A stretch of DNA of 64,000 nucleotides from an uncultured Hyphomonas sp. (GTDB lineage Bacteria > Pseudomonadota > Alphaproteobacteria > Caulobacterales > Hyphomonadaceae): contig NZ_OY781472.1 of the NCBI RefSeq assembly GCF_963677035.1, positions 3,253,658 through 3,317,657 of the forward strand. The letters run 5' to 3'. The position numbers were made by a program, and so were the translations under genes. Positions 1-8,004 of the stretch are shown piece by piece; position 1 is the first letter of the stretch, and the number at the start of each line of letters is the position of its first letter. The notes beneath the pieces were generated by a model. It was not told the origin of the DNA. It did no database searches and worked only from the letters and a program-made list of their open reading frames with translations.

Positions 1-679
1 CGATGCCGCTTTGCGGCACGCGCACATCGGTGAAGAAGACTTCGTTGAAGTTTGCATTCTCCGTCATGTCGACCAGCGGACGCACCTCAATGCCGGGTGT
101 GTCCATCGGGAACAGGATATAAGAGATGCCGTGATGCTTCTTCGCGTCCGGATCCGTCCGTACAAGGCAGAAAATCATGTCGGCCTGTTTCGCGGTCGAA
201 GTCCAGATCTTCTGGCCGTTGATGATGAAATCATCGCCATCTTCCACAGCCGCCGTGCGCAGCGCCGCAAGGTCAGACCCCGCGCCCGGCTCGGAATAGC
301 CCTGACACCAGATCATCTCGCCATGCAGCGTGGGGCGGATATAGGCTTCCTTCTGCTCCGGCGTGCCCAGCTCCAGCAGCGTCGGCACCAGCATGGAAAT
401 ACCCTGCCCGCCCATCGGCCGCGTGATGCCCGTGCGGGCAAACTCTTCCGCGATGATGCGGGACTTCAGCAGATCAGGCTCGGCGCCATAACCGCCATAT
501 TCCTTCGGGATCGTCCGGGCGGTCAGCCCGTTCTCGATCAGAAATTTCTGCCAGGCGAGACGTTTGGGGTTTTTAAACCCCTTGTCGTCCGGGCCGGGGG
601 CCAGATGGGCATTTTCCGTCAGGACGCGGTTCACGTCCTTGCGGAAGGCTTCGTATTCGGGGCTTAGATTCAGTTCCAT
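1..679 (-). CDS. Acyl-CoA dehydrogenase, N-terminal part (runs off window start)
   Basis: The reverse strand reads open from an ATG at 679 to the window edge, about 226 residues. It would catalyse FAD-dependent alpha,beta-dehydrogenation of an acyl-CoA. Seen: the start MELNLSPEYEAF, an N-terminal helical domain, a GYSEPGAGSDLAALRT segment near residues 130-145 (the conserved acyl-CoA dehydrogenase middle-domain signature), then GQKIWTSTAKQAD and LFPMDTPGIEVRPL, typical of the beta-domain of ACAD10/11-like and FadE-like dehydrogenases. The catalytic C-terminal domain lies outside the window. It is divergent from the enoyl-CoA hydratase at 839, so the two probably share a control region and work in one acyl-CoA degradation route. 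The chain-length substrate cannot be told. Confidence 0.9.
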   Translation of the reverse strand, partial: MELNLSPEYEAFRKDVNRVLTENAHLAPGPDDKGFKNPKRLAWQKFLIENGLTARTIPKEYGGYGAEPDLLKSRIIAEEFARTGITRPMGGQGISMLVPTLLELGTPEQKEAYIRPTLHGEMIWCQGYSEPGAGSDLAALRTAAVEDGDDFIINGQKIWTSTAKQADMIFCLVRTDPDAKKHHGISYILFPMDTPGIEVRPLVDMTENANFNEVFFTDVRVPQSGI

Positions 680-838
680 GAAGTCATGCTGAAGGGTCTT
701 CCCCAAGGTTCGCCAAGAGGAAAAATTTCTTCGCATCCGCACAATAGACACCCCGGCGGCAGGCCTTGCGCGGACGCTGCGTCAACAGGCTTACGTCGCT
801 GCCAACACCTCAACAAGCGCACCAGGGAGCGAAACCAA

Positions 839-1603
839 ATGGCAGTCGAATATGAGAAAAAGGGCCACGTCGCCATCATCACGATGAACCGGCCGGAAGC
901 CCGCAATGCCATCAATGGCGAGATGGCCCAGACGATGGAAGCCGCCCTCGACCAGATGGAATCCGACCCGGAAGTGTGGGTGGGCATCCTCACCGCCGTC
1001 GGCAAGGCCTTCTGCGCCGGGGCGGACCTGAAAGAAATCTCGGCTGGCAATGGCGCCGCCCTTTCCACCAAGAAAGGCGGCTTTGCAGGCATAGCAAAGC
1101 GCGAGCGGACCAAACCGCTGATCGCCGCGATCACCGGCTCTGCCCTCGCAGGCGGCACGGAAGTCGCCCTCTCCTGCGATATGATCGTCTGCGCGGACAA
1201 CACGAATTTCGGCCTGCCGGAGGTGAAACGCTCGCTCGTCGCGGCGGCCGGCGGCCTGTTCCGCCTGCCGCGCGTGATTGGCAAGGCCATGGCGATGGAA
1301 GTCATCCTGACCGGCGATCCGATGTCGGCCCAACGCGCCTATGAGCTTGGCATGGTCAACAAGGTCGCCCCCGAAGCCGACGTGATGGCCGAAGCTGAAA
1401 AGCTCGCTGCGCGCATCACCGCCAACGCACCGCTCGCCGTCGCCGCCAGCCGGACCGTCGTCATCGACGCCACGTCCAAGACCGATGACGAACTCTGGAA
1501 AGACAGCGGCAAAGCCTTCGGTAAAATCGTCGGCACCGAAGACTTCAAGGAAGGCCCGAAAGCCTTCATCGAAAAACGTGCCCCTGTCTGGAAGGGGAAG
1601 TAA
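839..1603 (+). CDS. Enoyl-CoA hydratase/isomerase (crotonase family), 254 aa
   Basis: Hydrates trans-2-enoyl-CoA in beta-oxidation-type pathways. The start is the ATG at 839, preceded by a GGGAGCG ribosome site; an in-frame extension upstream to 686 has no family similarity. Seen: oxyanion-hole segments AGADL at residues 60-64 and GSALAGGTE around 100-108, and both glutamates expected of a true hydratase, E108 in GGTEVAL (rat E144 equivalent) and E128 in GLPEVKR (rat E164 equivalent). Length is normal for the family. It is divergent to the acyl-CoA dehydrogenase at 679, which supports a shared degradative role. The specific substrate is not evident. Confidence 0.9.
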   Translation: MAVEYEKKGHVAIITMNRPEARNAINGEMAQTMEAALDQMESDPEVWVGILTAVGKAFCAGADLKEISAGNGAALSTKKGGFAGIAKRERTKPLIAAITGSALAGGTEVALSCDMIVCADNTNFGLPEVKRSLVAAAGGLFRLPRVIGKAMAMEVILTGDPMSAQRAYELGMVNKVAPEADVMAEAEKLAARITANAPLAVAASRTVVIDATSKTDDELWKDSGKAFGKIVGTEDFKEGPKAFIEKRAPVWKGK

Positions 1604-1613
1604 GGCCTCTCAT

Positions 1614-1755
1614 CCTCCCCTGCGAAGCGGGGGAGGTGCTGAGCGCAGCGAGGCAGAGGGGAATACCTGAAGCCCGCGCCCGTGCTTCGACTTCGCTCAG
1701 CATGAGTGCTACGGAGTTGCAGCCAGGAACGGACTCATCCTGAGCGACGTCGAAG
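1614..1755. repeat. Intergenic inverted-repeat cluster (REP-like)
   Basis: Two hairpin-capable units fill the space after the enoyl-CoA hydratase. The first is CCTCCCC (1614-1620) with GGGGAGG (1630-1636). The second is a 22-nt pair at 1685-1706 and 1734-1755, complementary at 20 of 22 positions and separated by 27 nt (CTTCGACTTCGCTCAG in one arm, CTGAGCGACGTCGAAG in the other). No reading frame accounts for it. It resembles dispersed palindromic units of alphaproteobacterial genomes and may also act as a bidirectional terminator between the convergent genes. Confidence 0.6.
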
Positions 1756-1784
1756 GATGACGGGTCTGGCTCAATCAGCCCGGC

Positions 1785-2996
1785 TCAATCGGCAAGCCAA
1801 TCCAGCACGCCGCGTCCCGCTGCCCGGCCCGTCGCCAGGCAGGCCGTGATCAGATAGCCGCCTGTCGGCGCGTCCCATGCGATCATCTCGCCCGCGCAGA
1901 AATGCCCGGGCTTTTCTTTCAGCATCAGCCGATCGTCCAGCGCATCCCACGCGACGCCACCCGCCGTCGAGATGGCCTCGTCCAGCGGCACGGTGCCGGT
2001 CAGCGTCAGCGGCAGCGCCTTGATCGCCTGCGCCGCCCTGGCCGGATCGTTCAGCGCGTCGCGGTCCGCACACTCATACAGCAGTGCCGCCTTCACGCCT
2101 GTCAGCTTCAGCGCCTTGCGAAGCCGGTTCGACAGGGATTGTTTGACCGGCGCCGCCGCCAGCCGCCGGGCGATCTCGCCTGCGTCCATGTCCGGCAACA
2201 GGTCCAGCCACAGAGTGGCCGTGCCCTTCGTTTCGACCTCATCGCGGAGCCCGGCGGACAGCGTGTAGACGCCGCCGCTCTCTACGCCCCGCGCCGTAAT
2301 GGCAAATTCCTCTCGCGTCGCCTGCCCGCCTGCTGCCAGGCCCACGCCTTTCACCGGCGCACCGGCAAACTGGTCCCGCATCCGCTCTGACCAGTCCACG
2401 GTGAACCCACAATTGGAAGGCCGGAATGGTGCAACCGCAATTCCGGCCTCGCCGAACGGACCAGCCCACGCGCCATCGGAGCCGAGCCGCCGCCAGCTGC
2501 CGCCACCGAGAGCGAAGACGGTCGCGGCGGGCGTGACGGTCATGGCCCCCTCCGGCGTCTCGAACGCGAGCGCACCATCCCCCGTCCAACCGGTCCAGCG
2601 GTGTTTCAGGTGCAGCCGCACGCCCCGGTCTGCCAGCCGCCTCAGCCAGGCGCGGAGCAGCGGGGAGGCCTTCATCGATTGCGGGAAAATCCGCCCCGTC
2701 GGGCCGACATGTGCCGGCATACCGAGGCCTTCCATCCAGGCGGTCACCTGATCCGGTCCGAATGCTCCGACCTGGTCAGGGAATAGTCCGTTATAGTCAT
2801 GGTATCGCATGAGGAAGTCATGCGACGATCCGGTATGGGATATGTTCAGTCCGCTTTTTCCGGCCATCAGGAACTTGCGCCCGGCGCTTGGCATCGCCTC
2901 GTAGATGTCCACGCCGACCCCCGCCTCCGACAGCACGTCCGCAGCCATCAGGCCTGCCGGACCGGAGCCTACGACAGCGACGCGATCAGTCTTCAC
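1785..2996 (-). CDS. BaiN/HI0933-like flavoprotein (TIGR03862-type), 403 aa
   Basis: Predicted FAD-dependent oxidoreductase of unknown substrate. Seen: an N-terminal dinucleotide-binding loop VGSGPAGLMAADVL, then the family signature AGRKFLMAGKSGLNISHTG, a VFALGGGSW second FAD motif, and a C-terminal GHFCAGEMIAWDAPTGGYL with ACLATGRAAG, the usual FAD-closing segment. I start it at GTG 2996, which overlaps the end of the methyltransferase gene by 11 nt (coupled translation). A TTG at 3023 would add nine residues. Its family is widespread and functionally uncharacterised. It is probably cotranscribed with the upstream TrmJ-like gene. Confidence 0.85.
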   Translation of the reverse strand: MKTDRVAVVGSGPAGLMAADVLSEAGVGVDIYEAMPSAGRKFLMAGKSGLNISHTGSSHDFLMRYHDYNGLFPDQVGAFGPDQVTAWMEGLGMPAHVGPTGRIFPQSMKASPLLRAWLRRLADRGVRLHLKHRWTGWTGDGALAFETPEGAMTVTPAATVFALGGGSWRRLGSDGAWAGPFGEAGIAVAPFRPSNCGFTVDWSERMRDQFAGAPVKGVGLAAGGQATREEFAITARGVESGGVYTLSAGLRDEVETKGTATLWLDLLPDMDAGEIARRLAAAPVKQSLSNRLRKALKLTGVKAALLYECADRDALNDPARAAQAIKALPLTLTGTVPLDEAISTAGGVAWDALDDRLMLKEKPGHFCAGEMIAWDAPTGGYLITACLATGRAAGRGVLDWLAD

Positions 2997-3747
2997 GGAG
3001 GACCCGCGCCTTGCCCCGGCCAAGCGCCAGCGCCTTGATCGCGCCCCGGAATGTCTGCACTTCCTGCCGCGTCCAGTCCGCCCTTATCAACGCGGCGCGA
3101 AGGTTGTCCTTCATCAGCGGCGTCTTCTCTGGTGGAAAAAAATATCCCGCTCTTTCAAGCTCTTCCTCGAAATGCTCGAACATGCGGTAAAGCTCATCGC
3201 GGGGGGCGGGATCGCCGAGACCGGCCTTGTTATCCCCCTCATCAGCGCGCGGGCCGATCGCCAGCTTGCCCCACTCGGCGCTGAACACGCAGACGGCCTG
3301 GGCGAGGTTCAGGCTCTTGAAATCGGTGTCGACCGGATAGGTCATGAGGAAATCGGCCACAGCAACTGCATCATTTGGCAGGCCTGACTTCTCCGCCCCG
3401 AACATGATCGCCGATTTGCCTGTGCCGAGCCGCTCATGCGCCACCTGCGCCGCGTCCTGTGCATCGCCCACCCGCTTCTCGATCCCCCGCAGCCGCGCTG
3501 TCGCCGCAGCAAGCCAGGTGATGCCCTCCAGCGCATCCTGTAGTGTCTGGTGCACAGTCACGGTCACACCCGCGTCGAACGCGCCCGCTGACATCGTATC
3601 AGCTGCCGGGTTCGGCCACCCGTCGCGGGGCGTCACGAGGCGCAGGTCCGTCAGACCAAAGTTGCGCATCACGCGGGCAGCTGCGCCTATATTTTCGCCC
3701 AATTGGGGCGAGTGGAGGATGATGGCCGGGCTGCGGTGATCTGCCAT
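2986..3747 (-). CDS. trmJ: TrmJ/TrmH-family SPOUT RNA 2'-O-methyltransferase, 253 aa
   Basis: Predicted SAM-dependent 2'-O-ribose methylation of tRNA (TrmJ acts at position 32) or rRNA. Seen: the N-terminal SPOUT core SPQLGENIGAAARVMRNFGL with the N-I-G-A-A-R motif, the knot segments IMFGAEKSGLPNDAV and YPVDTDFKSLNLAQAV (the last is the SLNLAQAV hallmark), then a C-terminal helical extension with PPEKTPLMKDNLRAAL, seen in TrmJ-like proteins. The start is the ATG at 3747 giving MADHRSP; longer readings upstream enter the icd promoter. It is divergent from icd. Confidence 0.88.
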   Translation of the reverse strand: MADHRSPAIILHSPQLGENIGAAARVMRNFGLTDLRLVTPRDGWPNPAADTMSAGAFDAGVTVTVHQTLQDALEGITWLAAATARLRGIEKRVGDAQDAAQVAHERLGTGKSAIMFGAEKSGLPNDAVAVADFLMTYPVDTDFKSLNLAQAVCVFSAEWGKLAIGPRADEGDNKAGLGDPAPRDELYRMFEHFEEELERAGYFFPPEKTPLMKDNLRAALIRADWTRQEVQTFRGAIKALALGRGKARVLRED

Positions 3748-3760
3748 GTCGTAACCTGTT

Positions 3761-3788
3761 TTGACGCCTGCCCGGGCTCTGCTATAGG
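3761..3788 (+). promoter_or_regulatory. Candidate sigma-70-type promoter for icd
   Basis: TTGACG at 3761-3766 and TATAGG at 3783-3788 are separated by 16 nt and lie 36 nt upstream of the icd start codon. This is close to the housekeeping -35/-10 consensus. No binding site for a regulator is evident. Confidence 0.55.
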
Positions 3789-3824
3789 CCTGCCAGACAA
3801 TTACAAGCGCAAGGACTTCCAAAT

Positions 3825-5045
3825 ATGGCGAAAATCAAGGTCAAGAACCCGATCGTCGAGATGGACGGGGACGAAATGACCCGCATCATCTGGCAGCTTA
3901 TCAAAGACAAGCTGATCTACCCCTACCTGGACATCGACCTGAAGTATTTCGACCTGTCGGTCCAGAAGCGCGACGAAACCGACGACCAGATCACCGTTGA
4001 TGCCGCCAACGCCACCAAGGAATATGGTGTGGCTGTGAAATGCGCAACGATCACGCCGGATGAAGCCCGTGTGGAAGAATTCGGCCTGAAGAAGATGTGG
4101 CGTTCGCCGAACGGCACGATCCGTAACATCCTCGGCGGCGTCGTGTTCCGCGAGCCGATCGTGATCTCAAACATCCCGCGTCTGGTGCCGGGCTGGACCC
4201 GTCCGGTCGTCGTCGGCCGTCACGCATTTGGCGACCAGTACAAGGCCACCGACTTCCTTGTGCCGGGCAAAGGCAAGCTGACCATGAAGTGGGAAGCCGC
4301 CGATGGCTCCGACTCCAAGGAATACGAAGTGTTCGATTTCCCGTCGGCCGGTATCGCCATGGGCATGTACAACCTCGACGAGTCGATCCGCGACTTCGCC
4401 CGCGCCAGCATGAACTATGGCCTGCAGCGCAAGTGGCCGGTCTACCTGTCGACCAAGAACACGATCCTTAAGGCCTATGACGGCCGCTTCAAGGACATCT
4501 TCCAGGAAGTCTTCGACAACGAGTTTGCTGACAAATTCGCAGAGTTCGGCGGTACCTATGAGCACCGCCTGATCGATGACATGGTTGCAGCCTGCATGAA
4601 ATGGTCCGGCGGCTATGTCTGGGCCTGTAAGAACTATGACGGTGACGTCCAGTCCGACACGGTCGCCCAGGGCTACGGCTCGCTGGGTCTGATGACCTCG
4701 GTTCTGATGAGCCCGGATGGCAATACGGTCGAAGCTGAAGCCGCCCACGGCACAGTCACCCGCCACTACCGCAACCACCAGAAAGGCGAAGCGACCTCGA
4801 CCAACTCGATCGCCTCGATCTACGCCTGGACCCAAGGCCTCGACCATCGCGGCCGGATGGACGGCACACCGGAAGTGCGGGAATTCGCACAAACGCTGGA
4901 GAAGACCATCGTCGAGACGGTCGAAGCCGGCTTCATGACGAAAGACCTCGCCCTGCTCGTGGGCCCGGATCAGGGATACCTGACCACCGAAGGCTTCATT
5001 GAGAAAGTCGCCGAGAACTTCGAAAAGGCGATGTCGAAGGCCTGA
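3825..5045 (+). CDS. icd: NADP-dependent isocitrate dehydrogenase, 406 aa
   Basis: TCA-cycle enzyme converting isocitrate to 2-oxoglutarate with NADPH production. Full length for the dimeric eukaryote-like (IDP/TIGR00127) subfamily found in alphaproteobacteria rather than the E. coli Icd type. Seen: [11 protein letters not shown] at residues 13-23, substrate-loop [30 protein letters not shown], metal-binding Asp residues in RLIDDMVA, and the adenine-binding [14 protein letters not shown] segment. Single gene with its own promoter upstream and a strong terminator directly after the stop. Confidence 0.97.
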   Translation: MAKIKVKNPIVEMDGDEMTRIIWQLIKDKLIYPYLDIDLKYFDLSVQKRDETDDQITVDAANATKEYGVAVKCATITPDEARVEEFGLKKMWRSPNGTIRNILGGVVFREPIVISNIPRLVPGWTRPVVVGRHAFGDQYKATDFLVPGKGKLTMKWEAADGSDSKEYEVFDFPSAGIAMGMYNLDESIRDFARASMNYGLQRKWPVYLSTKNTILKAYDGRFKDIFQEVFDNEFADKFAEFGGTYEHRLIDDMVAACMKWSGGYVWACKNYDGDVQSDTVAQGYGSLGLMTSVLMSPDGNTVEAEAAHGTVTRHYRNHQKGEATSTNSIASIYAWTQGLDHRGRMDGTPEVREFAQTLEKTIVETVEAGFMTKDLALLVGPDQGYLTTEGFIEKVAENFEKAMSKA

Positions 5046-5071
5046 TCCTTCCGGCACGACCGACAAATGAA

Positions 5072-5101
5072 AACCCCGCAGCACCTGCTGCGGGGTTTTT
5101 C
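5072..5101 (+). terminator. Rho-independent terminator after icd
   Basis: A perfect 12-bp stem, AACCCCGCAGCA (5072-5083) with TGCTGCGGGGTT (5086-5097), with only CC between the arms, so the closing pairs must open to form the loop. It is followed by a T run. It lies 26 nt after the icd stop and directly before the convergent small membrane-protein gene, so it may serve both. Confidence 0.9.
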
Positions 5102-5109
5102 TTTTGAAA

Positions 5110-5298
5110 TCAGGGGGCGTTGAAGATTTCGGACGTCACGGCCGAGCTCTCCGCCGCGGCCTCTGGCGACCTGTCACCCCGCAGGACGAACCAGACCACG
5201 CCGACCAGAAGCGCCATCGGGATCAGCCAGAAAAGCCACACAGGGCGCGCTGGCGCACGTTCAGGCAGGTCTGGCTTCGGATCGCCGGGGTCAGTCAT
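5110..5298 (-). CDS. Small single-pass membrane protein, 62 aa, unknown function
   Basis: Not recognised. Seen: a Pro-rich N-terminus (residues 1-19), one hydrophobic helix WLFWLIPMALLVGVVWFVL near residues 21-39, and a short Ala/Ser-rich tail. The start ATG at 5298 follows an AAGGCAC ribosome site. It is the last gene of the minus-strand run after gmk, 83 nt downstream of it, and ends next to the icd terminator. The amphipathic layout is that of a small inner-membrane protein. It could be a spurious frame, but the ribosome site and membrane helix argue for a gene. Confidence 0.55.
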   Translation of the reverse strand: MTDPGDPKPDLPERAPARPVWLFWLIPMALLVGVVWFVLRGDRSPEAAAESSAVTSEIFNAP

Positions 5299-5381
5299 TC
5301 AGGTGCCTTGTCTGTTTGGTCAAACGCCGTTCTACCCGAGAGCGTCTCCAATGGCGCTACCGAGTCAAGCGTTCTTGTGGT

Positions 5382-6035
5382 TCAGGCCTCGCCCAGAAGC
5401 TTACGGACATGGTCCTCCAGGTCCAGCTGGCGCAGCCGTTTCAAGCGCTCCACCAGAAGGATCCGGCGAAGGCGCTGGTAGGCGACTTCAAGGTCATCAT
5501 TGACGATGACATAGTCATAGCGGCGCCAGTGCATGATCTCACGCTTGGCGTCTTCCATTCGGCGCGCAACAATTTCGGGCGTTGAACCGGGCCGGGCCGC
5601 CAGGCGCTGTTCCAGTGCGCTGATGCTTGGCGGCAGGATGAAGACCGAGACGACATCGTTCGGCATCTGGTCGTGCAGCGCGTCGGCGCCCTGCCAGTCC
5701 ACGTCGAACAGCACGTCCTCGCCGGCTTCCAGTCGTGCCACCGTGTCAGCTTTGGGCGTGCCGTAATACTTGTCGAACACATGCGCCCATTCGAGGAAGG
5801 CGCGCTGTTCGATCATCTCGTGGAACGCATCCACGGTCTTGAAGAAATAGTCTTTCCCATCCGTCTCACCCGGGCGCGGCGTGCGCGTCGTGGCCGAGAC
5901 CGACAGTTTCACATCGTGGAATTCGTCAATCAGCTTGTGCGACAGCGTCGTCTTGCCAGCGCCCGACGGGCTGGACAGGACCAGCATGAGGCCGCGGCGC
6001 GTGCCGCTGTCTTTGGGGTGTCCGCTATTCGACAT
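5382..6035 (-). CDS. gmk: Guanylate kinase, 217 aa
   Basis: Phosphorylates GMP to GDP with ATP. Seen: P-loop SSPSGAGKTTLS at residues 21-32, GMP-binding VSATTRTPRPGETDGKDY, the AGEDVLFDVDWQGADAL segment and lid ARRMEDAKREI. I start at ATG 6035, which overlaps the last 11 nt of yicC, instead of an extended reading to 6089. The yicC-gmk order is conserved in proteobacteria, and translation is probably coupled. Confidence 0.95.
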   Translation of the reverse strand: MSNSGHPKDSGTRRGLMLVLSSPSGAGKTTLSHKLIDEFHDVKLSVSATTRTPRPGETDGKDYFFKTVDAFHEMIEQRAFLEWAHVFDKYYGTPKADTVARLEAGEDVLFDVDWQGADALHDQMPNDVVSVFILPPSISALEQRLAARPGSTPEIVARRMEDAKREIMHWRRYDYVIVNDDLEVAYQRLRRILLVERLKRLRQLDLEDHVRKLLGEA

Positions 6036-6912
6036 TGGCGGCCTGCTCCTTGAACTGGTCGATAAGTCCTTTGAGACCGAGTCCCGCATTCGTCAAATCG
6101 AGGCTGATGGATTTCGAGCAGAGCGTATTGGCTTCGCGGTTCAGCTCCTGTGCCAGGAAGTCCAGCTTCCGGCCAGCCGGAGAACCACCCGCAAGCAGAT
6201 CGTGCGCGGAAACGAAATGGGCGCTGAGGCGGTCCAGTTCTTCACGGACATCCGCCTTGGCGGCGCTGAGGGCAATTTCTGCAGCCGCGCGATCCTTGTC
6301 GACGCGGTTATCCGGATCGAGTTCATCGAGTTGTTTCGTCAGGCGTTCCTGCAGCAGGCCCGGCTGGCTATCCGCCAGCGTACCGGCCTTCTCCCGCAGG
6401 TCTTCCATGCCGGCGACCAGCCCCTCCAGCAAGTCGGTCAGCATGCCGCCCTCGCGGCGCCGTTCGGCTTGCAGGGCCTGCAGGGCCTCCTCTCCGGCCT
6501 TGGCGAGCGGGGCAATCACAGCCTCATCACTGCCAAGGTCACGCAGATTGGAGGCACCAGGCTCCACGACGCCCTTCACATTCATCAGGCTCGCGAATAC
6601 CTCGCCCGACAGGGGCGTGCCGGTACGTTTTTCAACAGCGGAGGCCAGCGCGTCGAGCAGCGTGGTGTTCACGGTTGCCGTATCTGCGCCGCTCGACAGG
6701 TCGACGCGGAGCGCCACCTGAAGGGACCCCCGCTGGAAATATTTCGGCGCGGCCGTCTTGATGGCACGGTCAAGCGCTTCGAAGCCCGGCGGATAGTTCA
6801 CGCGCACGTCTAGGCCGCGGCCATTGACGCTTTTCGCTTCCCACGCCCAGCTGCCCCATTCGGCCTCACCCGAAACACGGGCAAAGCCAGTCATCCCCGA
6901 TAACACACTCAT
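6025..6912 (-). CDS. yicC: YicC/YloC-family endoribonuclease, 295 aa
   Basis: Family of metal-dependent endoribonucleases linked to stationary-phase RNA turnover. Seen: N-terminal SGMTGFARVSGEAEWGSWAWEAKSVNGRGLD at residues 5-35 (the YicC_N signature), and the C-terminal DUF1732-type ending with AGRKLDFLAQELNREANTLCSK followed by LDLTNAGLGLKGLIDQFKEQ, both family hallmarks. The ATG at 6912 overlaps the mltG stop as ATGA. It sits between mltG and gmk in the fab operon. Normal length. Confidence 0.93.
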   Translation of the reverse strand: MSVLSGMTGFARVSGEAEWGSWAWEAKSVNGRGLDVRVNYPPGFEALDRAIKTAAPKYFQRGSLQVALRVDLSSGADTATVNTTLLDALASAVEKRTGTPLSGEVFASLMNVKGVVEPGASNLRDLGSDEAVIAPLAKAGEEALQALQAERRREGGMLTDLLEGLVAGMEDLREKAGTLADSQPGLLQERLTKQLDELDPDNRVDKDRAAAEIALSAAKADVREELDRLSAHFVSAHDLLAGGSPAGRKLDFLAQELNREANTLCSKSISLDLTNAGLGLKGLIDQFKEQAANVE

Positions 6913-7937
6913 TTTGGCGCCCGCTCCTTTGCGATTTCTTTTCGCTCATAGGCGCGATAGGCAGCCACATTGCGATTGTGGTCCGCCAGCGTCTTGGCGA
7001 ACAGATGCCCGCCTTTTCCATCGGCGACGAAGAAAATATATTCTGTATGCGGCGGGTTGAGCACAGCCTCAATCGCGCCGCGCCCCGGATTGCAGATCGG
7101 TGTCTTCGGCAAACCATCAATCTGGTAGGTGTTCCAGTCGGTCTTTCTGTCGATCTCGGACCGACGCAATGTGCGGCGTTGGCCCCGGGCATTATAGAGC
7201 GGCTCGCCGCGCGACACGCCGTAAATGATCGTCGGGTCGCTTTCCAGCCGCATCCCCCGGTTCAGACGCGTTGTGAAGAGTGCGGCGATTTCCGGCTGCT
7301 CGTCCACACGGCCGGTTTCCTTCTCGACCACGGAGGCCAGGATAACCGCCTCATAGGGGGTCTTGAGCGGGATATCAGGATCGCGCTCCGGCCACAGGTC
7401 TTCCAGCAATTCTGTCTGCTTGTCCTGCATCAGCTTGACCATCTCGGCACGGGTCATGCCGCGGTCGAACAGGTACGTATCCGGAAGGAGCGATCCTTCA
7501 GGGATCTCCTCTTCGGGCATGTCTCCGACGAGAACCGGGTCTGCTTCAATCACTTTCAGGAGCTGCGCCGTTGTGCGGCCTTCCGGCAAGGTGATCTTGT
7601 AGAGAATGCCTTTGCCTTCGATCAGCGTGTGCAGCACCTCGACTGTGCTGGCACCACGATCGATCTTGAATTCGCCCGTTTTGATATCGGTTTCGGTATT
7701 GTCCAGCTTCGCTTTGAGCCGGATCAGCTTGGCATCACGAATGATGCCCTCCTCTTCCAGACGCACCGCAACGCTGGAAAGGCCTTCGCCCGGTTCAACG
7801 TGGAACACGACGTCTTCAGCCAGCGGCCCGTCCCGGTTCAGCGCATCCTGCATCCAGATCCAGCCGACACCGGCTGCAGCCCCGCCAATGACGAGGACCA
7901 GGATGATGAGCGACAACAGGCCCTTCAGGAATTTCAT
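6909..7937 (-). CDS. mltG: Endolytic murein transglycosylase MltG, 342 aa
   Basis: Inner-membrane lytic transglycosylase that cuts nascent glycan strands and so sets their length. Seen: an N-terminal membrane helix LLSLIILVLVIGGAAAGVGW at about residues 7-26, a LysM-like region (VEPGEGLSSVAVRLEEEGII), then the YceG domain with LASVVEKETGRVDEQPEIA containing the catalytic Glu (ASVVEKE), RLESDPTIIYG, NTYQIDGLPKTPICNPG and the end motif YIFFVADGKGGHLFAKT. The start is ATG 7937; a TTG 12 nt upstream is less likely. It is downstream of fabF in the usual alphaproteobacterial order. Confidence 0.95.
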   Translation of the reverse strand: MKFLKGLLSLIILVLVIGGAAAGVGWIWMQDALNRDGPLAEDVVFHVEPGEGLSSVAVRLEEEGIIRDAKLIRLKAKLDNTETDIKTGEFKIDRGASTVEVLHTLIEGKGILYKITLPEGRTTAQLLKVIEADPVLVGDMPEEEIPEGSLLPDTYLFDRGMTRAEMVKLMQDKQTELLEDLWPERDPDIPLKTPYEAVILASVVEKETGRVDEQPEIAALFTTRLNRGMRLESDPTIIYGVSRGEPLYNARGQRRTLRRSEIDRKTDWNTYQIDGLPKTPICNPGRGAIEAVLNPPHTEYIFFVADGKGGHLFAKTLADHNRNVAAYRAYERKEIAKERAPK

Positions 7938-8004
7938 GCGCAGCCTCAATCAGCGGGTTTCCTGCACGGCAGCCTAAGCATGGTGCAGGAGTCCGGAAAG
8001 GGAC

